The notes below the pieces were generated by a model that saw only the letters and a program-made list of their open reading frames with translations, searched no databases and had not been told where the DNA came from. 64,000 bases of DNA from the NCBI RefSeq assembly GCF_021869535.1, contig NW_026262668.1, positions 140,603,635-140,667,634 of the forward strand, written 5' to 3'. Below are positions 34,113 to 45,205 of the stretch, in pieces (the first letter of the stretch is position 1; every line of letters starts with the position of its first letter). The position numbers were made by a program, and so were the translations under genes. The stretch is from Mytilus californianus (taxonomy: Eukaryota > Mollusca > Bivalvia > Mytilida > Mytilidae).

Positions 34113-34480
34113 ATGTTTGGAACAGCCCAAACAAATAATGATGTTGCCGATCAGCTGACAAACAATATATTTGTATTTTACCACAGGTGTGCACTCAAGG
34201 CATTTGCAGAAAGTCATATTAGAATCTTGTTTCAATTTGTGTTTTCAGTAAACAACTTTAAGAAGTGTGTCGATAATAAAATTCTACAATGGTTATTAAG
34301 AAGATCATTTGTAAGATGCCTTCATGTTCTTCAGTTTGGCATATCACACTCTCATTGGACACACCCTAATGTTTACTGGTCTTACAGTCAGAGGTCATTT
34401 CACAGTAAAAAGATCCAAAGACCTGTGGGTGGAGGGAGGCCTTTAGTTAATCAAGATGATATTTTCAAATGTAATAATTG
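34113..34480 (+). CDS. METTL8: METTL2/8-type tRNA m3C methyltransferase, alternative exon 1b (mitochondrial-type start)
   Basis: Alternative first exon: 122 codons plus two bases from ATG 34113, ending at the donor AATTG|GTAAGG in phase 2, exactly like exon 1a. Its last 21 residues, RPVGGGRPLVNQDDIFKCNN plus W, align without gaps to the end of exon 1a (11 of 21 identical: R-P..G.R.L.NQD..F..N.W), and splicing to exon 2 gives NNWDNVEW. Before this lies a basic stretch with few acidic residues (WLLRRSFVRCLHVLQFGIS, then YWSYSQRSFHSKK), which looks like a mitochondrial presequence with a possible cleavage site at RSF/HS. Vertebrate METTL8, the mitochondrial m3C32 enzyme, has a comparable N-terminus. 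The first 40 residues from 34113 are less typical, and a pyrimidine tract plus AG near 34252 could be an acceptor, so the true 5' limit is uncertain. An in-frame TGA is at 34050. Confidence 0.72.
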
Positions 34481-34509
34481 GTAAGGAGCACATCATGGAT
34501 ACGTCTATT

Positions 34510-37500
34510 TAACAGTGACACACTACAACATGTACAATACACATCTACAGATCTATCTAACAATGACATACTACATTAAACATCTACAGACCTGTCTAAC
34601 AATGACATATTACATTAAACATCTACAGACCTGTCTAACAATGACATACTACATTAAACAACTACAGACCTGTCTAACAATGACATACTACAATTAACAT
34701 TTTCAGACATATCTTACAATGACATACTACAATAAACATCTACAGACCTGTCTAACAATGAAAAACTACATTAAACATCTACAGACCTGTCTAACAATGA
34801 CATACCACATTAAACAACTACAGACCTGTCTAACAATGACATACTACAATAAACATCTACAGACCTGTCTAACAATGAAAAACTACATTAAACATCTACA
34901 GACCTGTCTAACAATGACATACCACATTAAACAACTACAGACCTATACGTCTATCTAACAGTGACACACTACAACATGTACAATACACATCTACAGATCT
35001 ATCTAACAATGACATATTGTAATAAATATCTAAAGATCTATCTAACAATGACATATAGTAATAAACATCTATGGATCTATCTAACAATGACATACTACAA
35101 TACACATCTATAGATCTATCTAACAATGACATACTACATTAACATCTACAGACCTGTCTAACAATGACAAACTACAATATACATCTACAGACCTGTCTAA
35201 CAATGACATACTACATTAAACATCTACAGACCTGTCTAACAATGACATATTACATTAAACATCTACAGTCCTGTCTAACAAAGAAATATTACATTAAACA
35301 ACTACAGACCTGTCTAACAATAACATACTACATTAAACATCTACAGACCTGTCTAACAATAACATACTACATTAAACATCTACAGACCTGTCTAACAAAG
35401 AAATATTACATTAAACATCTACAGACCTGTCTAACAATTCAATGACAAACTACATTAAACATCTACAGACCTGTCTAACAAAGAAATATTACATTAAACA
35501 TCTACAGGCCTGTGTAACAATGACATACTACATTAAACATCTACAGACCTGTCTAACAATGACATACTACATTAAACATCTACAGACCTGTCTAACAATG
35601 ACATACTACATTAAACAACTACAGACCTGTCTAACAATGACATACTACATTAAACATCTACAGACCTGGCTTACAATGACATACTACATTAAACAACTAC
35701 AGACCTGTCTAACAATGACATACTACATTAACATCTACAGACCTGTCTAACAATGACAAACTACAATATACATCTACAGACCTGTCTAACAATGACATAC
35801 TACATTAAACATCTACATACCTGTCTAACAATGACATACTACATTAACATCTACAGACCTGTCTTACAATGACAAACTACAATATACATCTACCAGTCAG
35901 GGGCATTACTTAAATAAGTAACAATTAAAATTACCTATACAAGTAATGTTGAAAACGAGGCTATTTTAAATATTACTTATATAAGTAACTTTTCTGAATA
36001 TTATTTTTATAGGTGTCCAATTATACAGATTTTAGTAGCTTTAACAAATTTTCACAGTCATCTGGTTATTTTTCCCATGAAATATAAAATCTAATCCTTC
36101 TGAAACACTAATTAACTTTCTGACGCACTTATCTTTCATACTGACGCTTCTGGGTCAAAGATTGGTCTCATGGGACTATTAAATTATCATTTTCCTCCAA
36201 AATCTTGAAGGTAGACTGATATAAATAGATAGATACTTGTGAATTAATTAAGACTTGAAGTTATTTATAACTTGTAACCAAAATCAATTACATATGTTCC
36301 TTCAATAAGTGTTATTACTATTTTTTTCAAAAATGTATAAAATAACTTATTCAAGTAATATTTTTGTCATTATTTTTAAAGTAACCCTTTATCTCTATAC
36401 TCCTCTCAAATCTAATAAATTCTTTATTTTATGATATAAAATGATGTAAAAATTCATGAAAACTACATTTAGTCTATGCTTCTATTGAAATTTAAAATAA
36501 CTCTATTAAGTAATTTTATTATTTTTAAAAACAAAAATTACTTATATAAGTAACTTAAAAAAATAACTTGTTTAAGTAACGCCCCTGACTGTCTACAGAC
36601 CTGTCTAACAATGACATTCTACATTTAACATCCACACAGACTTAACAATGACATACTACATTAACATCTACAGACCTATCTAACAATGACATACTACATT
36701 AAACAACTACAGACCTGTCTAACAATGAAATACTACATTTAACATCTACAGACCTGTCTTAACAATGACATACTACATTAACATCTACAGACCTATCTAA
36801 CAATGACATACTACATTAAACAACTACAGACCTGTCTAACAATGAAATACTACAATAAACATCTACAGACATATCTAACAATGACATTCTACATTTAACA
36901 TCTACACAGACATGTCTAACAATGACATACTACATTAAACATCTACAAACATATCTAACAATGACATACTACAATTAACATCTACAGACATATCTTACAA
37001 TGACATACAACATTAAACAACTACAGACCTGTCTAACAATGACATACTACAATTAACATCTACAGACATATCTTACAATGACATACAACATTAAACAACT
37101 ACAGACCTGTCTAACAATGACATACTACAATTAACATCTACAGACATATCTTACAATGACATACAACATTAAACAACTACAGACCTGTCTAACAATGACA
37201 TACTACAATTAACATCTACAGACATATCTTACAATGACATACAACATTAAACAACTACAGACCTGTCTAACAATGAAATACTACAATAAACATCTACACC
37301 TGTCTAACAATGACATACTACATTAAACATCTACAGACCTGTCTAACAATGATATATTACATTAAACAACTACAGACCTGTCTAACAATGACATACTACA
37401 ATTAACATCTACAGACCTGTCTAACAATGACATACTACATTAAATAACTGCAGGCCTGTCTAACAATGACATACTACAATTAACATCTACAGACATATCT

Positions 37501-38085
37501 AACAATGACAAACTACATTAAACAACTACAGACCTGTCTAACAATGACATACTACAATTAACATCTACAGACCTGTCTAACAATGAAATACTACAATAAA
37601 CATCTACAGACAGATCTAACAATGACATACTACATTAAACATCTACAGACATATCTAACAATGACATACTACAATAAACATCTACAGACCTGTCTAACAA
37701 GGACATACTACCTTCAACATCTACAGACCTGTCTAACAATGACATACTACATTAAACATCTACAGACCTGTCTAACAATGACATTCTACATTTAACATCT
37801 ACAGACATGTCTAACAATGACATTCTACATTTAACATCTACAGACCTGTCTAACAATGACATACTACATTAAAAAACTACAGACTTATCTAACAATGACA
37901 TACTACATTAAACAACTACAGACCTGTCTAACAATGACATACTACATTAAACAACTACAGACCTATCTAACAATGACATACTACATTAAACAACTACAGA
38001 CCTTTCTAACAATGACATACTACAATAAACATCTACAGATCTATCTTACAATGACATACTACAATATACAACTACAGCTAATAGC
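34510..38085. repeat. 38/39-bp minisatellite filling the intron between exon 1b and exon 2
   Basis: Units CATCTACAGACCTGTCTAAC + AATGACATACTACATTAAA; length 39, or 38 when ATTAAC replaces ATTAAAC. Variants include ATACAACATTAAACAACTAC and ATATCTTACAATG in the 36.9-37.3 kb part, where a two-unit higher-order repeat (about 77 bp) is visible. About 70-75 units in all, interrupted by a MITE at 35894-36591. Starts 30 bases after the exon 1b donor and ends 110 bases before the exon 2 acceptor. The 13-residue translated repeat (TYYIKHLQTCLTM) is an artefact of the 39-bp period. Confidence 0.96.
35894..36591. mobile_element. Complete CAGTC-type MITE with 5-bp target duplication
   Basis: 698 bp. The left end CAGTCAGGGGCATTACTTAA is the inverted complement of the right end (TTAAGTAACGCCCCTGACTG), with one mismatch. 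It is flanked by a direct duplication TCTAC (35889-35893 and 36592-36596) within the repeat unit ACATCTACAGACC, so the pre-insertion unit can be read exactly. The interior is AT-rich with recurring palindromes of TTACTTATATAAGTAA type and no transposase. It is a non-autonomous DNA transposon; the superfamily is unclear, because 5-bp duplications do not fit the common 2-, 3- or 8-bp classes. Confidence 0.93.
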
Positions 38086-38196
38086 TAATAAAGCACTATA
38101 AAACTAGAAAATACATTTCATATGACACATATGCATCAGTAAAGATATTGATAATTGCTGTTGATTTTTCGGTAAAAGAATCTTTGTTTAATTCAG

Positions 38197-38288
38197 GGAC
38201 AATGTGGAATGGAATGCTGAACAAGAAAGATCTGCTAAAGAAATAACAGAAAATCAGTGGAAGTCAAAACTGTCTCAAGAGAAAATAG
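38197..38288 (+). CDS. METTL2: METTL2/8-type methyltransferase, exon 2
   Basis: 92 bp between the acceptor TTTGTTTAATTCAG| and the donor AAAATAG|GTATCA. The first base completes the Trp codon left by exon 1a or 1b; then DNVEWNAEQERSAKEITENQ and WKSKLSQEKI. DNVEW is the family hallmark at the start of the helical N-terminal region; the charged helix that follows is variable in the family. It ends in phase 1, matching exon 3. The exon sits between two minisatellites (39-bp on the left, 53-bp on the right). Confidence 0.88.
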
Positions 38289-38445
38289 GTATCATGAGAA
38301 TATTTGAATACAGACTAATGTAGAAATGTTTGTTTTTCTAGGGTTAACATTTGGTGGTTTTGTGTTTAAACTTGATTTTATGGGAATATACATGATAAAT
38401 GTTTGTGGTAATTTCAGACTTTATCAAGATGAAATATGTTAAATA

Positions 38446-39568
38446 TAAAAAAATCTGTGGAAAACGGACCATATCAGTATAAAATTGGTATTATGACTGA
38501 AAAAACCTGTGGAAATCCAGACTTTATCAGTATAAAATTAGTAATATGTCTAAGAAAACCTGTGGAAATCCAGACTTTATCAGTATAAAATTAGTAATAT
38601 GTCTAAGAAAACCTGTGGAAATCCAGACTTAATCAGTATAAGATTGGTAATATGTCTGAGAAAACCTGTGGAAATCCAGACTTTATCAGTATAGAATTGG
38701 TAATATGTCTAAGAAAACCTGTGGAAATCCAGACTTTATCAGTATAGAATTGGTAATATGTCTGAGAAAACCTTTGGAAATCCAGACTTTATCAGTATAA
38801 AATTGATAATATGTCTAAGAAAACCTATGAAAATCCAGACTTTATCAGTATACGATTGGTAATATGACTGATAAAACCGTGGAAATCCCAACTTAACCAG
38901 TATAGAATTGGTAATATATGTCTAAGAAAACCTCTGGAAATCCAGACTTTATCCATGTTATCAGTATAAAATTAGTAGTATGTCTAAGAAAACCTGTGGA
39001 AATCCAGACTTTATCAGTATAAAATTGGTTATATGTCCAAGAAAACCTGTGGAAATCCAGACTTAATCAGTATAAAATTGGTAATATGTCTAAGAAAACC
39101 TGTGGAAATCCAGACTTTATCAGTAAGAAATTGGTAATATGTCTAAGAAAACCTGTGGAAATCCAGACTTAATCAGTATAAAATTGGTAATATGTCTAAG
39201 AAAACCTGTGGAATTCCAGACTTTATCAGTATAAAATTGGTAATATATCTAAGAAAACCTGTGGAAATCCAGACTTAATCAGTATAAAATTGGTAATATG
39301 TCTAAGAAAACCTGTGGAAATCCAGACTTAATCAGTATAAAATTGGTTATATGTCTAAGAAAACCTGTGGAAATTCAGACTTTATCAGTAAGAAATTGGT
39401 AATATGACTGAGAAAACCTGTGGAAATCCAGACTTAATCAGTATAACATGTATAAAATTGGTTATATGTCCAAGAAAACCTGTGGAAATCCAGACTTTAT
39501 CAAGATAAATAGGTTATATGAGAAAACCTGTGGAAATCCAGACTTTATCAGTATAAAATTGGTAGTAA
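38446..39568. repeat. 53-bp minisatellite, about 21 copies
   Basis: Units CTAAGAAAACCTGTGGAAAT + CCAGACTTTATCAGTATAAA + ATTGGTAATATGT (53 bp, checked at 38551 and 38604). A TTTATC/TTAATC variant alternates in places (39.06-39.33 kb). It begins about 160 bases after exon 2. Confidence 0.95.
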
Positions 39569-39639
39569 GATTTAAAAAAAAAAAAACACCCTGATGTACA
39601 AAAAGTACTTAAAAACATTGACAGTTCATAATATCCATT

Positions 39640-39800
39640 ATAGTGGAGTGACTTTAACCATGAAATTAAATTTTTAATGCACCCACCTAACACACGGCTA
39701 AATTATATATCATTTGAAAGCTAAACATCTGTACTATCTGTTTTGCCCAGTCAGTACAATTTTCGTCAAATCAAGATCTAAGGTCAAGGACGAATAAGTG
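39640..39800. repeat. Left arm of a 3-kb inverted repeat
   Basis: The reverse complement reads TGGGCAAAACAGATAGTACA, CTTTCAAATGATATATAAT and TTAGGTGGGTGCATTAAA, matching 42780-42930 (GGGCAAAACAGAAAGTACAG, CTTTCGAATGATATATAAT, TTAGATGGGTGCATTAAA). The similarity extends to the flanking CTTGACCTT...CTTGATTT. Roughly 150 bp per arm. Confidence 0.8.
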
Positions 39801-39989
39801 CATATTTTCCAAGATGTCAGCTTGATTGCATATTCTGACTTCTATATAATAAACTCATGTATGCAGACAGTTCAAACTTTTAGCAGAGAGATTAACAGTC
39901 ATTTATCAAATTCACTTTTAAATATTTATTATATCATATATGTTTTTGAAAGACAGCACATGTTTCCTGAAGTTTGAGTAAAAGTTAAC

Positions 39990-40684
39990 AAAATAGTGAA
40001 AACCAAAATTTTTGTTTCTGATGCAACTGCTAATCACTTAAAACTAAGTAAAACCCTGTAATAAATATTAAAGAAGTTTTTGACACCATCAATTTCCTAT
40101 AATTATACTTACTTCTAATCAAACAGCAAATCATAACAACTCATACAGTTGCCCAAAATACCGCCATCTGCGGATACACAGCTTTTAAGCACTACTTCCC
40201 TTTTAAAAATTATATATGGTCGATATAAGATTGAAGAAACAAATTCTGAAGAATGTGAAAAATTTAAAGTAAAAAAATATATGGGAGCATCATACTATTG
40301 CTTGAAATAAAGGGGGCGAAACTGCGACATTGCAGTGTGCATTGTAACTGCTAGACGGAAATAAACCTCTTTCAACTTTTCTTATTGTTTGATTTGTAAT
40401 TTCATTATAAACGTTGATGTAGTGAAAAGACCTTTTATTTATATAATGTCAACCATAAAAAAGAAATTGAAAAAAGACAAAAATAAATAAAAAATAAATC
40501 AATGAAAATTGAAATTTCAAAGAATTCAAATACCAGTATACACATTGGAAAACTTGTCTTCTTGGCTGCTTAAACTGCATTGTTCATTGTTTAAATGCAT
40601 AAATTCATTGAAAAAGAATAATTTGATTGAAAAAATTCCATTAACTTGCAATGAATCTAGTTAAAACTAGACTTCCTGAATAGC
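39990..40684. other. Intron, nothing recognised
   Basis: AT-rich sequence inside the inverted repeat; no gene. Confidence 0.4.
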
Positions 40685-41590
40685 TTGAATGACTTGTTCC
40701 TTTATTCACACGAGGCTGACGTCACGCAAGAGCTTCTAAGGACGAATGAAAAGAAACTACCATTATCTTTAAACTTCACTTTCCACTATATTGATGATGT
40801 CCTCTCACTGAATAATGCAAAGTTTGTGACTATGTTGAATGCGTATATCCCATCGAAATTGAAAAAATAATAGACACAACAGATACAGTTAACTCTACCA
40901 CATATCTTGACTTACATCTAGAAATGGATGATGAGGGTTGGTTGAGAATTTTACGACAAAAGAGTTGATTTCAGTTACCCAATTGTGAACTTTCCATTTC
41001 TATGTAGCAACATTCCAGCAACACCTGCATATGGAGTATATATCTCCCAGTTGATACGATATTCCAGAGCTTGCATTTACTTCCATGATTTCCTTGAAAG
41101 TGGGTTGCTGCTCACAAGGAAGCTACTAAACCAGAGTTCAAAATGCCTAGTTGAAATCATCCCTTCGAAAATTTTATGGACGCCATTACGAGTTGGATGA
41201 CCCTGGAATATTTGATTCGCCAGATGACGACGGATAAGTACATGTAAGTTCCAATCGACGTAACCACAATACCATCCTCTCTGCCTGGAATATCATCTAC
41301 TGAATTAGACTTATCATCGGGTTAGGAATTACACAAGACTGGTGCCACATGTGGAACAGGATCTTCTTACCCTTCTGTAGCCCCTGAGTTCATCCCCAGT
41401 TTTGGGGGGGTTTTTGTTGCTCAATCTTTAGTTTAATATGTTGTGTTTTGTTTACTCTTGCTTGTCTTTTAGTCGTTTTTTCGGTTTGACCCGGCTTTGT
41501 CAGTTTGTTCTCAAATTATGAGTTTGAATGTCTCTTTGATATCTTTCATTTCTCTTTTAGTAATAAAAGTTTTATAAATTGTTGTTAAAT
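40685..41590 (+). pseudogene. Reverse-transcriptase relic with YIDD box
   Basis: Fragments in shifting frames: EADVTQELLRTNEKKLPLSL, FTFHYIDDVLSLNNAKF (catalytic YIDD box, about 40780), a TTYLDLHLEM-like piece (about 40895), then VNFPFLCSNIPATPAYGVYI and SQLIRYSRACIYFHDFLESG LLLTRKLLNQ (about 40985-41140). The order YIDDVLSLNN, LDLHLE, FPF-CSNIP-APAYGVYISQLIRYSRAC is that of an RT family common in invertebrate genomes that is not the CR1/LINE type seen elsewhere here; Penelope-like or DIRS-like are my guesses. The downstream PSSLPGISSTELDLSSG piece belongs to the same element. Several stops and frameshifts; dead. Confidence 0.8.
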
Positions 41591-41744
41591 ATATCATGAT
41601 TACGAATTGGTTATATATATCACCGTCAGCAAATTAACTTATTTTGGCGGATATTTGTCTTATTGCGTTTAATCCTCTTTACTTTACTGTGAGGGGATTT
41701 TTTGACGATTTTTATTTCTGCAACTTAATGTCTTTAAACATGTT

Positions 41745-41910
41745 AAAGTAAAGTGATACCAAAGGGACAATCTCAAACCATGAATCAAAGAAACTTAGAT
41801 AAAACCATGAACAAAATGAAATAAAAGTCCCAACAGTCCACAAAACACAGTGCAGCATGAAAACGACCACTACCTCAAACAGCGAATGATCTTATGAGGT
41901 CAGGAAAGGT
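41745..41910. repeat. Dispersed repeat
   Basis: AAGTGATACCAAAGGGACAA, TCAAACCATGAATCAAAGAA and CCACAAAACACAGTGCAGCA. It lies just downstream of the YIDD relic and could be part of its 3' region; I only half recognise it. Confidence 0.45.
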
Positions 41911-42779
41911 ATTCAACCTTTCATTTATTTAACAACACAACTACTAATAATGTTTTTACATACACAATTACCTGCATTTGTATTTTAAAAGCTTATGCTG
42001 AAAACACTCAAAACAGCTTTCATTCTAATAATTAAAGAGATTAAACTTCTAAACACATTTAACATGTCTAACACGTTTTTAAACAAAATATAAAGCAGCA
42101 GCATTATATCTATTTCGTTTATATCACGCAAAAGACAACCAAGTGTTTTCAAACGATGGTTACTTATTTCAATGTTGCCACCGATTTAGTCCCAAAGTCA
42201 TATTTGCATTTCACATGACTTCAAAAGGTAAATAAGTTTGACTTAAAAAAAAAGCCATATTTTTACCTCAATTCGCTTGTATATTTCCTTTCGAATTTTA
42301 AATACCCATTCTTTTATTATAAACAATTATTCTCCTCCCTGATATTGACAATTAGCGATGTGCTATCTAAAAATAGAAAAACAAAATGATCGCTATTTGC
42401 AGATAGCAGATTTTTGGGCAATTGCAAACACTTCAATAGAAGGCTGTTCCATGAACAATAGTTAATAATTGCACCTTAAAATTATAAAAAAAATATTCCT
42501 AGACCTAAAAACCATACATTTATTTAATGTTTGAGCATACAAATATCGATCCTCCAAGATATATTTTGCTTTTAGAGTATTTTTTTTCATTTTTGTAGGA
42601 TTTGTTAAGAATTTCAATTTTCTGGAAATATTGCACAACTTACCTCTAAATTTTTGTTTGATTTGGAATAAATGTATCATGTTATATAAGGTTCATATGA
42701 TCTTTTGGAAAATTTTATTTTACAAGAACAAGAAAATGGCTTTTTGTTTAGTTATCACAAAAATTTGGAATGATTATTC
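41911..42779. other. Intron, nothing recognised
   Basis: AT-rich; no supportable gene. Confidence 0.4.
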
Positions 42780-42930
42780 TTGACCTTTGACCTTGATTTA
42801 ACAGAAAATGCATCAAACGGTTTTTTTACGACCGGGCAAAACAGAAAGTACAGATAATTATTAAAGCTTTCGAATGATATATAATACAGCAGTGAGTTAG
42901 ATGGGTGCATTAAAGTCCTTAACTAAGAGG
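42780..42930. repeat. Right arm of a 3-kb inverted repeat
   Basis: Inverted partner of 39640-39800; see that entry. The two arms enclose the YIDD relic. Confidence 0.8.
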
Positions 42931-42949
42931 CTTTTTGAAAAATGTCACT

Positions 42950-43700
42950 CGCCTATTAAGATAAAGAAATGATTGCATTCATTTCAACACAAACAAAAAA
43001 TGAAGCATCTTTATATCCTTATATTATTTACATTTTATAGAAAATAACTTATCCAGAGCCATTTAACACATGTTTAAAATGACTGATTACAAATAGCAGT
43101 GCATTATTTTTGATAAATAGAAATATGGGCTTTTTAAAGAATGCAAAAAAAATGTAAGTGTCTTTTCTCTGATATTCATCATATTTTATGAAAAACATCC
43201 CATCCTAATCATGCTAATGTACAAAAAGTACTTAAAACCAATGGTGGTTTATGATTTCCATTAAAATATAGGAAATAGCTGCATTCTCATTCAACACAAA
43301 AAAGTTTATTTAAACATTTTTATCTTTATATTATTCTCATTTTATATAATATGATTTATCCAGAGTCATTTAAAATGATTGATTGCTAAAAACTGTGCAA
43401 TATTTTCTGTAAAAAAAAAAATTAATGGCATTTTTAAACAATGCAAATAATATTTTAGTATCTTTTCATTGATATTTTACATATATTATGAAAAACACAT
43501 ATATACTGATGATCAAAAAGTACTATAAACCAATGACGGGATATGATTTCAATTTAGAATGAAGAAGTAATTACACTCTTGATCAACACAAGCAAAGCTT
43601 TAACAAGTATCCTTACTATGGTATTTTATTAATAACATTTTATGAAAACTTATTCATATAGTGACTTTGAAATACATGAATACTGAAAAGGCTACTGATT
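42950..43700. repeat. About 290-300-bp tandem repeat, 2.5 copies
   Basis: Units share GTACAAAAAGTACTTAAAAC, CATTTTATAGAAAATAACTT-like and TTATCCAGAGCCATTTAA. Successive AAAAAGTACT starts are at about 43214 and 43515. The piece TGTACAAAAAGTACTTAAAA also occurs at 39595 in the same orientation. Confidence 0.75.
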
Positions 43701-43729
43701 TCAAATGATGGCATTTTGTCATTTTTGTC

Positions 43730-44345
43730 GAGCCTGCGACTTTAGTCGCTGAAAGCTTGACATAGGGATAGTGATCCGGCAGCGGCGGCGTTAACTAACT
43801 TCTTAAAAGCTTTTATATTTTAGAAGCTGGAAGACATGGATGCTTCATACTTTGTATATAGATGCCTTATGTTACAAAGTATCTGTCTGTCAAATGTCCA
43901 TTGTCCTTGACCTCATTTTCATGGTTCAGTGACTACTTGAAAAAAAAGTTAAAATTTTTCGTAATGTTAATTTCCCTCTTATAATGAGTAATAGGATAAC
44001 TAAATTTGGAATGTGTGTACCTTGCAAGGTCCTCATGCCCGTCAGACAGTTTTCACTTGACCTCGACCTCATTTCATGGATCAGTGAACAAGGTTAAGTT
44101 TTGGTGGTCAAGTCCATATCAGATACTATAAGCAATAGGTCTAGTATATTTGGTGTATGGAAGGATTGTAAGGTGTACATGTCCAACTGGCAGATGTTAT
44201 CTGACCTTGACCTCATTTTAATGGTTCAGTGGTTATAGTTAAGTTTTTGTGTTTGGTCTTTTTTTTTATACTGTATGCAATAGGTCTACTATATTTGGTG
44301 TATGGAATGATTGTAAGGTGTACATGTCCAAATGACAGGTGTCAT
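43730..44345 (+). repeat. Dispersed repeat R2, copy 2, left part
   Basis: Begins GAGCCTGCGACTTTAGTCGC and follows copy 1 (21849 onward) closely to GTGTCATCTGAC at 44350, where R1 interrupts it. Continues at 47095. Confidence 0.9.
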
Positions 44346-44471
44346 CTGACATAAATTAGGCTGTTAGTTTTCTCGTTTGAATTGTTTTACATTGTCATTT
44401 CGGGGCCTTTTATAGCTGACTGTGCGGTATGGGCTTTGCTCATTGTTGAAGGCCGTTCTGTGACCTATAGT
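44346..44471 (-). repeat. Dispersed repeat R1, reverse, left part
   Basis: TTAGGCTGTTAGTTTTCTCG to TGTGACCTATAGT. It is split at ATAGT by the MITE and continues as ATAGTTGTTAATTTCTGTGT at 47019. Confidence 0.9.
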
Positions 44472-45201
44472 CAGTCAAGGGTGTAACTTGAATAAGTTAT
44501 TAGATAAAAATAACATACATGTGTTATTACAGATACTTTCTCTTAATCTGTAGTAACATATGTTTGTTATCAGTTAAATGTACCATAATAATTTTTATTT
44601 TCAGTGAGCAATTGGGAATTCTTGAAACTTGCGCAGTAACTTAATACATATTTCTTGAAAACTAATTTTCTAATTCAATTAATACATTTTTGATCAACCA
44701 TGGTAAATCAATGACACAAGACTTTTAAGTGATAACTTAGCTGTAATAACAAGGCTTAGTTATTACAGGCATTTAACTTATTACATGAGACACTTGGGAA
44801 TGACTAGGTAGCTTGCGCAGAACCTCATTACATGCTCTTATCATTATTTATTACAATAAATTAAAATACATTGTTATATATTTAGGAGAAAAGGCTTTGA
44901 AGAGATGCAGAGAAGCTGTAATAACACCCTTTAGTTATTACAGGCATATTTTTTCTGTAATAACATGGGTGTGTTATGCATGATTGTCAAACTATGGGCT
45001 GTTATATCTTTCTAAAGTTTAATGTACATAAAGACAATTATAATATCAATAGAACTAGTACACAATTTAACAAAATAAAGGATGTATAATGTCCCTTTGA
45101 AGCATGTAACATACATATGTTATCACAGATTTTTGATTTTTTAGCCCTCAATAACAAATGTATGTTATTTTTCTCTAATAACTTATTTAAGTTAGACCCT
45201 T
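44472..45201. mobile_element. CAGTC-type MITE, main part (layer 2)
   Basis: Left end CAGTCAAGGGTGTAACTTGA, then ATAAGTTATTAGATAAAAAT and AACATACATGTGTTATT. The last about 50 bp before 45201 are its inverted complement (AATGTATGTTATTTTTCTC..., TTATTTAAGTTAGACCCTT). The missing terminal GACTG is at 47014-47018, beyond a nested LINE. Flanking duplication ATAGT at 44467-44471 and 47019-47023. Full length about 735 bp, long inverted ends, no coding capacity. Same family type as 35894-36591. Confidence 0.93.
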
Positions 45202-45205
45202 ATAA

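Noticed and set aside
34515-38101. + strand frames with TYYIKHLQTCLTM repeats
   Set aside because: Same artefact of a 39-bp period; the array is inside an intron and is interrupted by a MITE.
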